55,186 nucleotides of DNA from CAZMRW01 sp964568805 (GCA_964568805.1 CAZMRW010000017.1:1-55186), one strand, 5' to 3'. Counted from the stretch's first letter, positions 25,640 through 35,169 are shown. Numbers and translations are program-made. The notes: a model not told the origin generated them from the letters alone.

Positions 25640-25825
25640 CTTCGGGCCGGTCTCCGGGCTTATAAGTGGTATGAACCTGAATCGTCGCCTTCCCATGCAT
25701 TACACAGTGGCACAAAAACGACTCTTTTACTTATCTACCGTTGCGGGGGCAGCGTCGGCTTTGGCGTTAACCTGACCGACTTCCCGTTTAACCATTGCGT
25801 ATAACGCGATGGAACCTGAAAGCAG
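25640..25825 (-). ncRNA. Cobalamin riboswitch
   Basis: Read on the minus strand the leader contains, in order, AAACGGGAAGTCGGT, a GCCGACGCTGCCCCCGCAAC segment, GCCACTG, GGGAAGG and finally AAGCCCGGAGACCGGCC, the conserved boxes of the B12 aptamer. It ends about 125 bp before the btuB ATG. Between them AAGACA and TGTCTT flanking a T-rich stretch (about 25570-25610) could form the switching terminator. Binding of adenosylcobalamin should switch btuB-btuM off. The 5' limit is approximate. Confidence 0.93.
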
Positions 25826-25978
25826 AAGCGGATTATATAGCCTTGAAATGCGAAGTCAAATAAACAGCCTGTTTTAATGTCTGAATATTTTATTGCAATC
25901 AATTAATTGCTACCCGGCTGTGGATGAAACCGCTCCCGTGTTAAACTATGGCTTACCTGCATTTCCGATAAAAATCTC

Positions 25979-27112
25979 TTGTCGCCTCTTAGCCTCTATA
26001 TCCATATTCCCTGGTGCATCAAAAAATGCCCTTACTGTGATTTCAATTCGCATGCGATCAAGGCCGATACGCCTGAAGCGGCCTATATCGATGCCCTATT
26101 GGCGGATTTGGCCGGCGATCTGCGGCGCTACGCCATTACCAGGCCGATCAACTCGATTTTTATCGGCGGGGGAACGCCCAGCCTGTTTTCACCGGAAGCC
26201 ATAGACCGGCTGTTGCGCGGCATAGAACAGCAAATATCAGTCGATAGCGACATCGAAATCACCCTGGAAGCCAACCCGGGCACCTTTGAAAGCCAAAAAT
26301 TTCATGAGTTCAGATCATTGGGCATTAATCGTTTATCGATCGGCATCCAAAGTTTTGACGATAGGCAGCTTCGAAATCTGGGCAGAGTCCACTCCGCCGG
26401 GGAAGCGGTCGCCGCCGTCGAAATCGCCCGCGAGTCAGGTTTTGACAATATCAACCTGGATTTAATGTTCGGCTTGCCGGATGCCGCCATCGATGTCAGC
26501 AGAATCGATGTGGAAACGGCCATTCGCTTGGGGCCGACGCATATTTCCTTTTATCAGTTAACCCTGGAACCCAACACCTATTTCCATAAATTTCCGCCAA
26601 GGCTCCCGGATGATGAGATTATTTTTGAATCACAAAAAGCAGGCCAGACACTTTTAGCCGAAAACGGCTACTGTCAATATGAAATCTCCGCCTATAGCAA
26701 GGCAGGCAGGCAATGCCGCCATAATTTAAACTATTGGCAATTCGGCGATTATTTGGGCATAGGCGCCGGCGCTCATGGCAAAATCACGCTGGAAATGCCC
26801 GGACGCATCATCCGTACCGTCAAACCCAGGAGTCCCGAACACTATTTAATCGCCCCCGGCAAAAACACCGGAGAAACGTTGATTGCGAAAGAAGAACTCC
26901 CCCTGGAATATATAATGAATCAATTGCGTTTAAAACAGGGCTTTACGGAACAAGCCTATCAATCGGCGACGGGGCTTACGATGGATACGCTTGAACCCGG
27001 CTTAAGCGCTAACCTGAAACAGCAGTTGCTACTCAAGGAAAAAAATCATTATTATTGTTCAGATCAAGGCTGGAATTTTTTAGACGACATTTTGCAACAC
27101 TTCATGCCCTGA
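25979..27112 (+). CDS. hemW: Heme chaperone HemW (radical SAM protein)
   Basis: A HemN-like protein of 377 residues. The radical SAM cluster motif is CIKKCPYC at Cys13/17/20, followed by FIGGGTPSLF, EANPGT, INRLSIGIQSF and NLDLMFGLP. It lacks the N-terminal extension of true coproporphyrinogen dehydrogenase HemN, pointing to HemW, which inserts heme into respiratory proteins. The start is TTG at 25979 with a weak ribosome binding site. pyrE follows 38 bp later. mazG, a common neighbour of hemW through rdgB, is not adjacent. Confidence 0.9.
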   Translation: MSPLSLYIHIPWCIKKCPYCDFNSHAIKADTPEAAYIDALLADLAGDLRRYAITRPINSIFIGGGTPSLFSPEAIDRLLRGIEQQISVDSDIEITLEANPGTFESQKFHEFRSLGINRLSIGIQSFDDRQLRNLGRVHSAGEAVAAVEIARESGFDNINLDLMFGLPDAAIDVSRIDVETAIRLGPTHISFYQLTLEPNTYFHKFPPRLPDDEIIFESQKAGQTLLAENGYCQYEISAYSKAGRQCRHNLNYWQFGDYLGIGAGAHGKITLEMPGRIIRTVKPRSPEHYLIAPGKNTGETLIAKEELPLEYIMNQLRLKQGFTEQAYQSATGLTMDTLEPGLSANLKQQLLLKEKNHYYCSDQGWNFLDDILQHFMP

Positions 27113-27150
27113 ACAAATAACCCCATCGCAGCCATAGACCCTTAGCCATC

Positions 27151-27801
27151 ATGCACAATTATCAAAAAGACTTTATCTCCTATGCCCTGGAATGCGACGT
27201 ACTTAAATTCGGCGAATTCCTGTTAAAATCAGGCCGCACCAGCCCCTATTTTTTTAACACAGGCTTATTCAACACCGGGGCCCGGCTAGGTAAACTTGGA
27301 CAGTTTTATGCCCAGGCGTTGATTCAATCCGGAATTCAAGCCGATATTCTTTACGGGCCGGCTTATAAAGGCATTCCGCTGGTCAGCGCGACATCGATAG
27401 CCTATGCGCAAATAACCTCTTCCGATATTCCCTTTGCCTTCAACCGCAAGGAAGCCAAAGATCACGGTGAAGGCGGCGCTCTGGTAGGCTCGCCGCTCAC
27501 CGGCAATGTCATCATAATAGATGATGTCATTACTGCAGGCACCTCGGCCAGAGAATCGGTCGATATCATTCGCGGAGCCAAGGCGACACCGGCGGGAGTA
27601 CTGATAGCGCTTGATAGACAGGAGCGAGGCCAACATGATATTTCAGCAGTTCAGGAAGTCACCGAAACATTTTCCATGCCTGTCATTTCAATCATTACAT
27701 TGGCAAATATCGTTGAGTTTTTAACTGCAGGAGGCGACGGATATTTGCTTCATGCGATAAAAGAATACCAGCGTCTTTATGGAATTCAAGTCACAGAATA
27801 A
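27151..27801 (+). CDS. pyrE: Orotate phosphoribosyltransferase
   Basis: PyrE makes orotidine 5'-phosphate from orotate and PRPP. The PRPP loop VIIIDDVITAGTSARES is complete, as are FNRKEAKDHGEGG (flexible catalytic loop) and YGPAYKGIPL. The length of 216 is typical. It is probably cotranscribed with hemW. Confidence 0.96.
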   Translation: MHNYQKDFISYALECDVLKFGEFLLKSGRTSPYFFNTGLFNTGARLGKLGQFYAQALIQSGIQADILYGPAYKGIPLVSATSIAYAQITSSDIPFAFNRKEAKDHGEGGALVGSPLTGNVIIIDDVITAGTSARESVDIIRGAKATPAGVLIALDRQERGQHDISAVQEVTETFSMPVISIITLANIVEFLTAGGDGYLLHAIKEYQRLYGIQVTE

Positions 27802-28092
27802 TAGACAGGGTGACGCTATTATAAAGCATTTATTGTTTCAATGGTTATAACGGTATTCGATAGGCACATGAGACTTTTTCCCTGATTCGATAAAGTCAAA
27901 CCAAAGTCTTCTATTTTCAAAACTTTCATTTCCTCCTGGACCGACAAACTGACAGGTGAGGTGAAATCAAGCATAGACGACAGCTACAATTCAAAAATAA
28001 ATCCGTTTAATTAACAGTTCTTAAGATATAGTCTACAATTACTAGAAATTTTCCTTAATTAATAGACTCGTATTTGTAATAAAAGGCTTGCC

Positions 28093-30057
28093 ATGAGAAA
28101 TCTGGAATTTAAAGAGCAAATGCACGAATATTCGCAGTGGCGTGCAAAACTGGTACAGGCTATAGAGATGTATCACCAGTGGCGTAAACGTTATGGCATG
28201 AATGACGCCAACAGCGCTAACGCCATTCTGAACATCATTGATAGCCTGCAATCAGACCGGATTACCTTGGCCTTTGTTGCGGAATTTTCTCGTGGAAAAA
28301 CCGAGTTAATTAATGCCTTGTTCTTTGCCGAAACAGGCATCAGATTGCTGCCTTCTTCTCCGGGCCGCACCACCATGTCGCCAACCGAGCTTTTTTGGGA
28401 TGAAAAAGGCGGCAGTTATATACGCTTGCTGGATATTGAAACCCGTCTTGAAGATGTTTCATTAAACGAGCTTAAACAACATCCGGAACGCTGGACCCAG
28501 ATTAATCTGGATTGCCAATCCCCGGCTCAAATGCAGGAAGCATTTAAGGCACTGGTTTCAACCAAACTCGTTGGCAAGGAAATCGCTGCGAAACTCGGTT
28601 TATGGAACGAACGCGAAGCAGCCGAACACGGACTTGTCAACCAGAACAAAGTAGAAATACCCTGCTGGCGACATGCCTTGATCAGTTTTCCTCATCCTTT
28701 ATTACAAGAAGGATTATCAATCCTGGACACTCCGGGATTGAATGCTTTGGGCACCGAACCCGAATTAACACTAAACATGTTACCAAGCGCGCAAGCAATC
28801 GTTTTTGTGCTTGCCGCCGATACCGGCGTCACTAAAAGCGACCTGGAGATGTGGCGTCAACATGTCTGCATTGCTCGTGGCGGCAATCGGCAAAGCTTGG
28901 CCGTGGTCATGAACAAAATCGATGCCATGTGGGATGACTTGGCCGGAGAAACCGGCTATGAGGATTTGATTAAAACACAAATTCAAGCGTCAGCCGACAC
29001 GTTAAAGCTGGATGAAAATTCGATTTTTCCTGTTTCCGCCAAACAAGCTTTGTTAGCCAAAGTAAAAGACGATCATGCATTGCTGGAAAAAAGCCGGATT
29101 GCAGTTTTAGAAAATTATCTTGCCAATGATATTTTAAAGCAAAGACGCAACATCCTGTCAGGCGCTGTAGTCCGCGACATTGGCTTTATGGTGAATGAGT
29201 CTTTAAGCTTGAGTGAATCATCGCTGTCAAATGCCATTGCCCAGCTCGAAGAATTCAAGAAAATCGATTTTCAAAATAAGGATATGACCGGAAAGTTAAT
29301 GGCCGAGACCAGGGACAAGCAAAATCATTACATGGCCAATGTCGAAAACTTTCAAACCAGCCGCCAGGTTTTTCTGGTTCAGGCCAAGCATTTGATCGAT
29401 TCCTTTGACAAAGCAAAAATTGACCCCATCATTCACAGAACCCGTGAAGACATGTCAAAGAGCCTGACGACCTACAGCATGAAACAAAATATCCGCAAAT
29501 TATTTGACGAATTGCGCGATTTGCTGCAGGAATCGGTCGATATTACCAATGAAACCCGTCGCCTGGTTAAGGCGATACATAAAAAATTCACAGAAGAACA
29601 CGGGTTTAAAGAAATCGAACCCGAACTCTTTTCCATTAAACAATACCAATTTGAACTTGAGCAAGTGTTTGCTGAAGGCGAAGCATTCCGCAACAGCACA
29701 AAAACAACAATGACCGAACAAAGCATTGTGATCAATAAGCTGTATAGCACGCTGATCGCCAAGGCCAGAAATATACTCAGACAGGCGCATGCTGATGCGA
29801 CAGCCTGGAGCCAAAGCGTCCTGACGCCATTAATGCACCAGATCAAGGATCATAAAAAGCAAATCGACAGCCGTTTAAACATGTTAAGGAAAATTAACGA
29901 TTCAAAAGGCAGCGTAACGGAGAGCATTGCTTCCCTTGAAGCGGAACTGGTGCCGTTAAAACGGCAACGAGATGAAATCGCGACCATCTCGAAATTTCTT
30001 TACAGCAATAATGACAAGACTATAACACGGCAGCCGGATGCGGCAGTCATCAGTTAA
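28093..30057 (+). CDS. Bacterial dynamin-like GTPase
   Basis: A 654-residue protein of the dynamin superfamily. The GTPase domain has a P-loop AEFSRGKT at 63-70, whose first Gly is replaced by Ala, the switch I Thr in PGRTTMSPTEL, DTPG in SILDTPGLNALG, and NKID as the G4 motif. The rest (about 340-654) is long helices with coiled-coil stretches and no clear transmembrane segment, as expected for a membrane-remodelling or tethering protein. The divergent P-loop is, as far as I recall, usual in a proteobacterial subfamily. Its start is preceded by a weak AAAAGG. It stands alone, convergent with trmB. Confidence 0.85.
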   Translation: MRNLEFKEQMHEYSQWRAKLVQAIEMYHQWRKRYGMNDANSANAILNIIDSLQSDRITLAFVAEFSRGKTELINALFFAETGIRLLPSSPGRTTMSPTELFWDEKGGSYIRLLDIETRLEDVSLNELKQHPERWTQINLDCQSPAQMQEAFKALVSTKLVGKEIAAKLGLWNEREAAEHGLVNQNKVEIPCWRHALISFPHPLLQEGLSILDTPGLNALGTEPELTLNMLPSAQAIVFVLAADTGVTKSDLEMWRQHVCIARGGNRQSLAVVMNKIDAMWDDLAGETGYEDLIKTQIQASADTLKLDENSIFPVSAKQALLAKVKDDHALLEKSRIAVLENYLANDILKQRRNILSGAVVRDIGFMVNESLSLSESSLSNAIAQLEEFKKIDFQNKDMTGKLMAETRDKQNHYMANVENFQTSRQVFLVQAKHLIDSFDKAKIDPIIHRTREDMSKSLTTYSMKQNIRKLFDELRDLLQESVDITNETRRLVKAIHKKFTEEHGFKEIEPELFSIKQYQFELEQVFAEGEAFRNSTKTTMTEQSIVINKLYSTLIAKARNILRQAHADATAWSQSVLTPLMHQIKDHKKQIDSRLNMLRKINDSKGSVTESIASLEAELVPLKRQRDEIATISKFLYSNNDKTITRQPDAAVIS

Positions 30058-30121
30058 CCATTTCTTGCATTCGATTATTTGATGGACATTCCTCTGCGGC
30101 AGCAGCAAATTCTATCGCTGT

Positions 30122-30817
30122 TTACCGGGATTCCTTAAAAAAAATCAAATCTCTGACATCATGCCCAAGGCCCATACCGCGTCGTTCAAATTTCGTTAAC
30201 GGTCGATACGAAGGACGCTCGCAGTAATCATTGGTCTTACTGGCATTGATCAGGCCCTTTTCGGCATAAAGTTCCTTCAACATACTTTCGGCATAATTTT
30301 GCCAATCGGTAGCGGCATGGAAATACCCCCCTGTTTTCAGTTTTTTTAGTACCAACTTGACAAAACTGGGGCGGACAATTCTTCGTTTATGATGTTTTTT
30401 TTTCGGCCAGGGATCTGGGAAAAACAAATGAATGCCGGTCAGACTATTATCCGCAATATGTTGCTCCAAAATATCAATTGCGTCATGACAATAGATTCTA
30501 ACGTTGGTTAAATTCAATTGCGCCAGTTTCAACAATAAATGTCCGACCCCGGGCCGGTGAACTTCGATGCCGATGAAATCAAGTTCAGGATTGTCTGCAG
30601 CCATTTGTGCAAGGCTTTCGCCATTGCCGAAACCGATTTCGAATACCAACGGCGCATGACGCCCGAATACCTGAACAAAATCGTATTTGACGCCGGGATC
30701 GAGGCAATACTTACTCCAGTAATTATCCAAGGCATGTTGCTGTCCCCCAGTAACCCGGCCTTGCCGTCTAATATAGCTGCGGATCCGGTTCGGAAAACCT
30801 GTTTCAGTCGAAAGCAT
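30122..30817 (-). CDS. trmB: tRNA (guanine-N7-)-methyltransferase
   Basis: TrmB methylates G46 of tRNA. Key motifs are the SAM loop VFEIGFGNGESLAQMA, GIEVHRPGVGHLL, the catalytic region IHLFFPDPWPKKKHHKRR, and the closing TKFERRGMGLGHDV. The length of 231 is typical. Confidence 0.95.
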   Translation of the reverse strand: MLSTETGFPNRIRSYIRRQGRVTGGQQHALDNYWSKYCLDPGVKYDFVQVFGRHAPLVFEIGFGNGESLAQMAADNPELDFIGIEVHRPGVGHLLLKLAQLNLTNVRIYCHDAIDILEQHIADNSLTGIHLFFPDPWPKKKHHKRRIVRPSFVKLVLKKLKTGGYFHAATDWQNYAESMLKELYAEKGLINASKTNDYCERPSYRPLTKFERRGMGLGHDVRDLIFFKESR

Positions 30818-30866
30818 AAAAAGAGGTTCAAAAATAGGTAAATGGAGACTGCTTTTCTCTTAATCG

Positions 30867-31844
30867 CTAGAAAAACAAGCCCTCAATCGGCGACGACGCC
30901 GAGGCGAAGCGTTTTCGGGGCATGCGACCGGCGAGAAAGGCTTCCCGGCCGGCTTCGATACCCTTTTTCATCGCCGACGCCATCAGCACCGGATTGCGGG
31001 CTGCGGCGATGGCGGTGTTCATCAACACGCCAGCGCAGCCCAATTCCATCGCAACCGCGGCATCGGAGGCGGTACCGACGCCGGCGTCGACCAGAATCGG
31101 CACCTTGGCGTTTTCGACGATGGTCAGGATATTGTATGGATTGCGAATGCCCAGGCCCGATCCAATCGGCGCCGCTAGCGGCATCACGGCGACACAGCCG
31201 ATCTCCTCCAGCCGTTTCGCGGCAACCGGATCGTCATTGGTATAAACCATCACCTCGAAGCCGTCTTTGACCAGGATTTCGGCGGCTAGATAGGTCTGGA
31301 CGAGATCGGGAAACAGGGTGGTCGGATCAGCCAACACTTCCAGTTTGACCAGTCGATGGCCACCCAGTAATTCCCTGGCCAACTGGCAGGTCCTGATCGC
31401 ATCCTCGGCGGTATAGCAACCGGCGGTATTGGGCAGAATCGTGTATTTATCCGGTGAAATCACATCCAGCAGGTTCGGCTCATCGGCATGCTGGCCGATA
31501 TTGCTGCGGCGTATCGCCACCGTCACGATCTCGGCGCCGCTGGCTTCGGTGGCCAGCCGGGTTTGTTCCAGATCCTTGTATTTGCCGGTGCCGACCAGCA
31601 GTCGGGAGCGGTAAGACTTGCCCGCAATCACCAACGGATCGTCCTGGCCGCCGCCGATGGCGTGAACGATTTCCAGGCGGTCATCGTGCTGTAACGCCCG
31701 ACTGCCGTATTGGTCAAACGGCAGAATTTCCTTGTTCAGTTCCACCGCGATGCGCTTGCCGGTCAGGCCCAGTGCGGCAATGACATCGACCACGCGACTG
31801 TGCTCGGCGCATTCATGGCGATCGCCATTGACATAGATTCTCAT
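30867..31844 (-). CDS. thiSG: Fused sulfur carrier ThiS and thiazole synthase ThiG
   Basis: Residues 1-66 are a ThiS ubiquitin-like carrier (MRIYVNGDRHE...RLEIVHAIGGG) and residues 68-325 are ThiG, with Lys167 in VKLEVLADP as the Schiff-base lysine and the DAGVGTASDAA phosphate site. ThiG condenses deoxyxylulose phosphate, dehydroglycine and the ThiS thiocarboxylate into the thiamin thiazole. ThiS normally needs a free C-terminal Gly-Gly; here it is joined to ThiG by a few residues (QDDPLVI), so cleavage or altered chemistry is implied. Such fusions are annotated in other bacteria. The gene overlaps aroG by 4 bases. Confidence 0.93.
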   Translation of the reverse strand: MRIYVNGDRHECAEHSRVVDVIAALGLTGKRIAVELNKEILPFDQYGSRALQHDDRLEIVHAIGGGQDDPLVIAGKSYRSRLLVGTGKYKDLEQTRLATEASGAEIVTVAIRRSNIGQHADEPNLLDVISPDKYTILPNTAGCYTAEDAIRTCQLARELLGGHRLVKLEVLADPTTLFPDLVQTYLAAEILVKDGFEVMVYTNDDPVAAKRLEEIGCVAVMPLAAPIGSGLGIRNPYNILTIVENAKVPILVDAGVGTASDAAVAMELGCAGVLMNTAIAAARNPVLMASAMKKGIEAGREAFLAGRMPRKRFASASSPIEGLFF

Positions 31845-32929
31845 GCGATCAGACTCCGGTTATTGTCGACCGCCCGCCGCTCCTGCACCGCCTTCGCCAG
31901 CTTTTGCAACAGCGGCACGGTATCTTCCCAGCTCAGGCAGGCATCGGTAATACTCTGGCCATAGGTTAACGGTTGCCCCGGCACCACATCCTGCTTGCCG
32001 GCCTTCAAATGGCTTTCGATCATGACGCCCATGATCCGGTAGTCGCCGCCGGCGATTTGGCCGGCGACATCGTCGCCGACAACGAGTTGGCGCTGGCATT
32101 GTTTCAGACTGTTGGCATGGCTGAAATCGATCATGATATTCGGCCGCAGATGCGCCTTAACCAGGCCTTCGGCGACCTGCTCGACGCTGACGGCGTCATA
32201 ATTGGGCCGGCCGTTGCCGCCGCGTAAAATAATATGGACATCTTCATTGCCGGTGGTCGAGAAAATTGCCGAATGACCGGCCTTGGTCAACGACAAAAAA
32301 TGATGCGGACTCATCGCCGCGCCGATCGCATCGATGGCGATCTTGATGGTGCCGTCGGTGGAATTCTTGAAACCGACCGGGCACGACACGCCCGAAGCCA
32401 GTTCGCGGTGACCCTGGCTTTCGGTGGTACGGGCGCCGATCGCGCCCCAGGCGATCAGATCGGAAACATATTGTGGGGTAATCAGATCCAGATACTCGGT
32501 CGCCGCCGGCATGCCCATATTGTTTAAATCCAGCAGCAATTGACGGGCGACCCTCAGGCCCTTGTTGATGTTGAAACTGGAATCCAGATCGGGATCGTTG
32601 ATCAGACCTTTCCAACCCACTGTGGTGCGCGGCTTCTCGAAATACACCCGCATCACGATCAACAGATCGTGTTCGAGTTCGTCCTTAACCGCTTTCAAGC
32701 GGCGTGCATAGTCTTTCGCCGCGTCGGTGTCATGGATGGAACAGGGCCCGACCACCACCAGCACCCGGTCATCCCGGCCGGTCAGAATGTTATGAATAGC
32801 CTGCCGGGCTTTCAGCGTGGTTGCGGCCGCCGCTTCGCTGAGCGGCAATTCATCATGGACTTGAACTGGCGCGATCACTTCTTTGGTCGCACAGATTCTC
32901 AAATCATCGGTTTTATAGTTCATTTGCAT
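31841..32929 (-). CDS. aroG: 3-deoxy-7-phosphoheptulonate synthase, AroG type
   Basis: The first shikimate-pathway enzyme, joining phosphoenolpyruvate and erythrose 4-phosphate. Type I-alpha features are clear: LVVVGPCSIHD, RVYFEKPRTTVGWKGLINDP, GARTTESQGHRELASGVSCPVGFKN and MIDFSHANS. It is closest to the E. coli AroG/AroF/AroH family. Feedback specificity cannot be read safely. The start may be the second Met (32923). An ATGA overlap couples it to thiSG, an unusual pairing of aromatic and thiamin synthesis. Confidence 0.93.
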   Translation of the reverse strand: MQMNYKTDDLRICATKEVIAPVQVHDELPLSEAAAATTLKARQAIHNILTGRDDRVLVVVGPCSIHDTDAAKDYARRLKAVKDELEHDLLIVMRVYFEKPRTTVGWKGLINDPDLDSSFNINKGLRVARQLLLDLNNMGMPAATEYLDLITPQYVSDLIAWGAIGARTTESQGHRELASGVSCPVGFKNSTDGTIKIAIDAIGAAMSPHHFLSLTKAGHSAIFSTTGNEDVHIILRGGNGRPNYDAVSVEQVAEGLVKAHLRPNIMIDFSHANSLKQCQRQLVVGDDVAGQIAGGDYRIMGVMIESHLKAGKQDVVPGQPLTYGQSITDACLSWEDTVPLLQKLAKAVQERRAVDNNRSLIA

Positions 32930-32996
32930 CGAAAGTAGGCACTGGCATGTGTTTTGAAATCGTTAATTTTAACTGTTTTTATCAGCTGCTTGTTAA

Positions 32997-33010
32997 TTTT
33001 TACGTAAAAA
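32997..33010. promoter_or_regulatory. Palindrome upstream of aroG
   Basis: TTTTTACGTAAAAA is a perfect 14-bp palindrome 68 bp before the aroG start. It could be an operator, but it does not fit the full TyrR box (TGTAAA-N6-TTTACA). Confidence 0.3.
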
Positions 33011-33213
33011 TTTGCTTTACAACATGCCCCTTTCAAAGTTTTTTCTATGCATGAACATAATGAGTGCAATCGGTCTCTTCCGAAAAACTGGGCTTGCACT
33101 GTTTATAGGAATTACAGATCACAGCGCCCGCTTGCCTGAATCGAAAAGGGCACCGTTCTCATGAAGCCCGATGGGTATAAAGCAGTCTATTACTGGCCCA
33201 GGAAAAGAATGCG

Positions 33214-35169
33214 CTATTTACTTTCTAGCAAAGCGGTCATTTCCTCTCTATTGATAACCTCTTTTTCTTGCAGTAAATTTGCCAATTTTTCCAGAACGTC
33301 TCTGTTTGCAGTAATAATTTTAAGCGCTCGCGCTTCGCCTTCCTGGACAAGGGCGATGATTTCCGTATCGATAAGGCGAGCCGTCACATCGCTGAAATTG
33401 CGATATTCGGACACTTCGGTTTCCAGAAACTGAAGCTGCTGGCGTTTGCCGTAAGTCAACGGCCCGAGTTTCTTGCTCATGCCCAGACTGCATACCATAT
33501 TGCGAGCGATTTCGCTGGCTTTTTCAAGATCATTTTGAGCGCCGGTGGAAATACTGCCCAAGGCAACCTGCTCGGCGATACGACCGCCGAGAAGAATGGC
33601 TATCTGATCCTTGAGTTCCTCTTCGGTAGATAAAAATTTCTCCTCTACCGGCAATTGTAAGGTAAAGCCCAACGCCGATACGCCCCGAGGAATGATCGAT
33701 ATTTTATGAACCGGCTGCCCGGTCGGCACATGTTCCGCCACCATCGCGTGTCCCGCTTCGTGATAAGCGACCCGGCGTTTTTCTGATGGCGTCAGCACCC
33801 TGTTTTTCTTTTCTGGCCCGGCAAGAATGCGGTCGATCGCCGCCTCAAAATCCGCCATTTCGATTTGAGAATGCACGCTTCTGGTCGCGATGATGGCCGC
33901 TTCATTGGCAATGTTGGCTAAATCTGCGCCGACCAGACCGGGTGTGCGCTTGGCGATTACGGCAATATCGATATCCGCTGCGAGGGTCATGCCTTTGGTG
34001 TGCAGCTTGAGAATCTCGACTCGGTCCTGCAAATCCGGTTTATCGACGATAATCTGGCGATCAAAGCGCCCTGCCCTAAGCAACGCTTTATCAAGCACTT
34101 CAGGCCGATTGGTCGCGGCCATAACGATAACGCCAACGGAGGTATCAAAACCGTCCATTTCGGTAAGCAACTGGTTTAACGTCTGCTCGCGTTCGTCATG
34201 CCCTCCCATGACAACCGGACCGCCGCGGGAACGTCCGATAGCATCCAACTCATCGATAAAAATAATGCAGGGCGCCTTGCTGCGGGCTTGATCGAACAGT
34301 TCCCTGACCCTGGCGGCGCCGACACCGACAAAGAGCTCGATAAATTCGGAACCGCTGATATTAAAAAAAGGCACTTGCGCTTCTCCGGACACCGCACGTG
34401 CGAGCAAGGTCTTACCGGTACCGGGTAAGCCTACCAGCAACACCCCTTTGGGCATATGCCCGCCCAGTTTCTGGATTTTTTCCGGATTTTTCAAAAAATC
34501 GATGGATTCGCTGAGTTCCTGTTTTGCGCTGTCGGCACCGGCAACATCTTTAAAAGTAATCTTCGCCTGGGTATCCTGATGGATACGGATTTTATTCCCA
34601 AGGTTCAGAAAAGACTGAGGTCCCGCAGCGGTGGTCCGGCGTAAAAGCCATGACCAGATAAATACAAATATGAAAATAGGGATGATCCAGTTAAATAAGA
34701 GATTGCTTAACCAGTTTTCTCCGCTCCGAACAACAAAGTCCACTTTACTCTTTGCCAGCATTTCGGCAAGACCGCTTTCCCACAAGGGCACCGTCATAAA
34801 AGGCCGAGCCGACTCTTTTTCCGTTTCCGGTTTAATCAATCCGGTAATATAACGCTCGGTCACGGTAACCTTGTCAATTTTTCCCTCGTTGACAAGCTTA
34901 AGAAACTGGCTATAGGGAATTTCATCGCGCTGTATTTCAGTGATGTTATTGAGTACAAACAAGGCCAAAATAAATAATAAAACCAGATAGACCGTTTTTT
35001 TTTGTTTTGCGCCAAAATCTTTGACATTTGACGGTTTATTTAGCTCCAGCTCCGGTTCTTTCCTGGAAAAAAAATCCAAACCGCTGGTAATTATTTTTTT
35101 CAGGAGGCTATAGATAGTTTTCAAGAAGGTCGCTATCAATTTCGTCACATTATTTTCAGGCTTTTCCAT
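33214..35169 (-). CDS. FtsH-like membrane AAA+ zinc protease (paralogue with N-terminal extension)
   Basis: A 651-residue FtsH-family protease. It has an N-terminal cytoplasmic extension of about 58 residues not seen in E. coli FtsH, two transmembrane helices (about 59-75 and 157-176) around a small periplasmic domain, Walker A GLPGTGKT (247-254), Walker B IIFIDELD (302-309), the arginine-finger region LLRAGRFDRQI, and the zinc site HEAGH (470-474). The P-loop has Leu where FtsH has Pro. The extension and divergence suggest a second, accessory FtsH rather than the housekeeping copy, which would normally sit beside rlmE/ftsJ. Confidence 0.88.
   Translation of the reverse strand: MEKPENNVTKLIATFLKTIYSLLKKIITSGLDFFSRKEPELELNKPSNVKDFGAKQKKTVYLVLLFILALFVLNNITEIQRDEIPYSQFLKLVNEGKIDKVTVTERYITGLIKPETEKESARPFMTVPLWESGLAEMLAKSKVDFVVRSGENWLSNLLFNWIIPIFIFVFIWSWLLRRTTAAGPQSFLNLGNKIRIHQDTQAKITFKDVAGADSAKQELSESIDFLKNPEKIQKLGGHMPKGVLLVGLPGTGKTLLARAVSGEAQVPFFNISGSEFIELFVGVGAARVRELFDQARSKAPCIIFIDELDAIGRSRGGPVVMGGHDEREQTLNQLLTEMDGFDTSVGVIVMAATNRPEVLDKALLRAGRFDRQIIVDKPDLQDRVEILKLHTKGMTLAADIDIAVIAKRTPGLVGADLANIANEAAIIATRSVHSQIEMADFEAAIDRILAGPEKKNRVLTPSEKRRVAYHEAGHAMVAEHVPTGQPVHKISIIPRGVSALGFTLQLPVEEKFLSTEEELKDQIAILLGGRIAEQVALGSISTGAQNDLEKASEIARNMVCSLGMSKKLGPLTYGKRQQLQFLETEVSEYRNFSDVTARLIDTEIIALVQEGEARALKIITANRDVLEKLANLLQEKEVINREEMTALLESK

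Noticed and set aside
25515..25715. Extension of the btuB frame into the leader
   Set aside because: This stretch encodes the end of the cobalamin riboswitch and its expression platform; the signal peptide and ribosome binding site place the start at 25514.
32930..33213. TPP or aromatic-amino-acid riboswitch before aroG-thiSG
   Set aside because: No THI-box sequence (CTGAGA or ACCTGA-type elements) was found; only a short palindrome is present.
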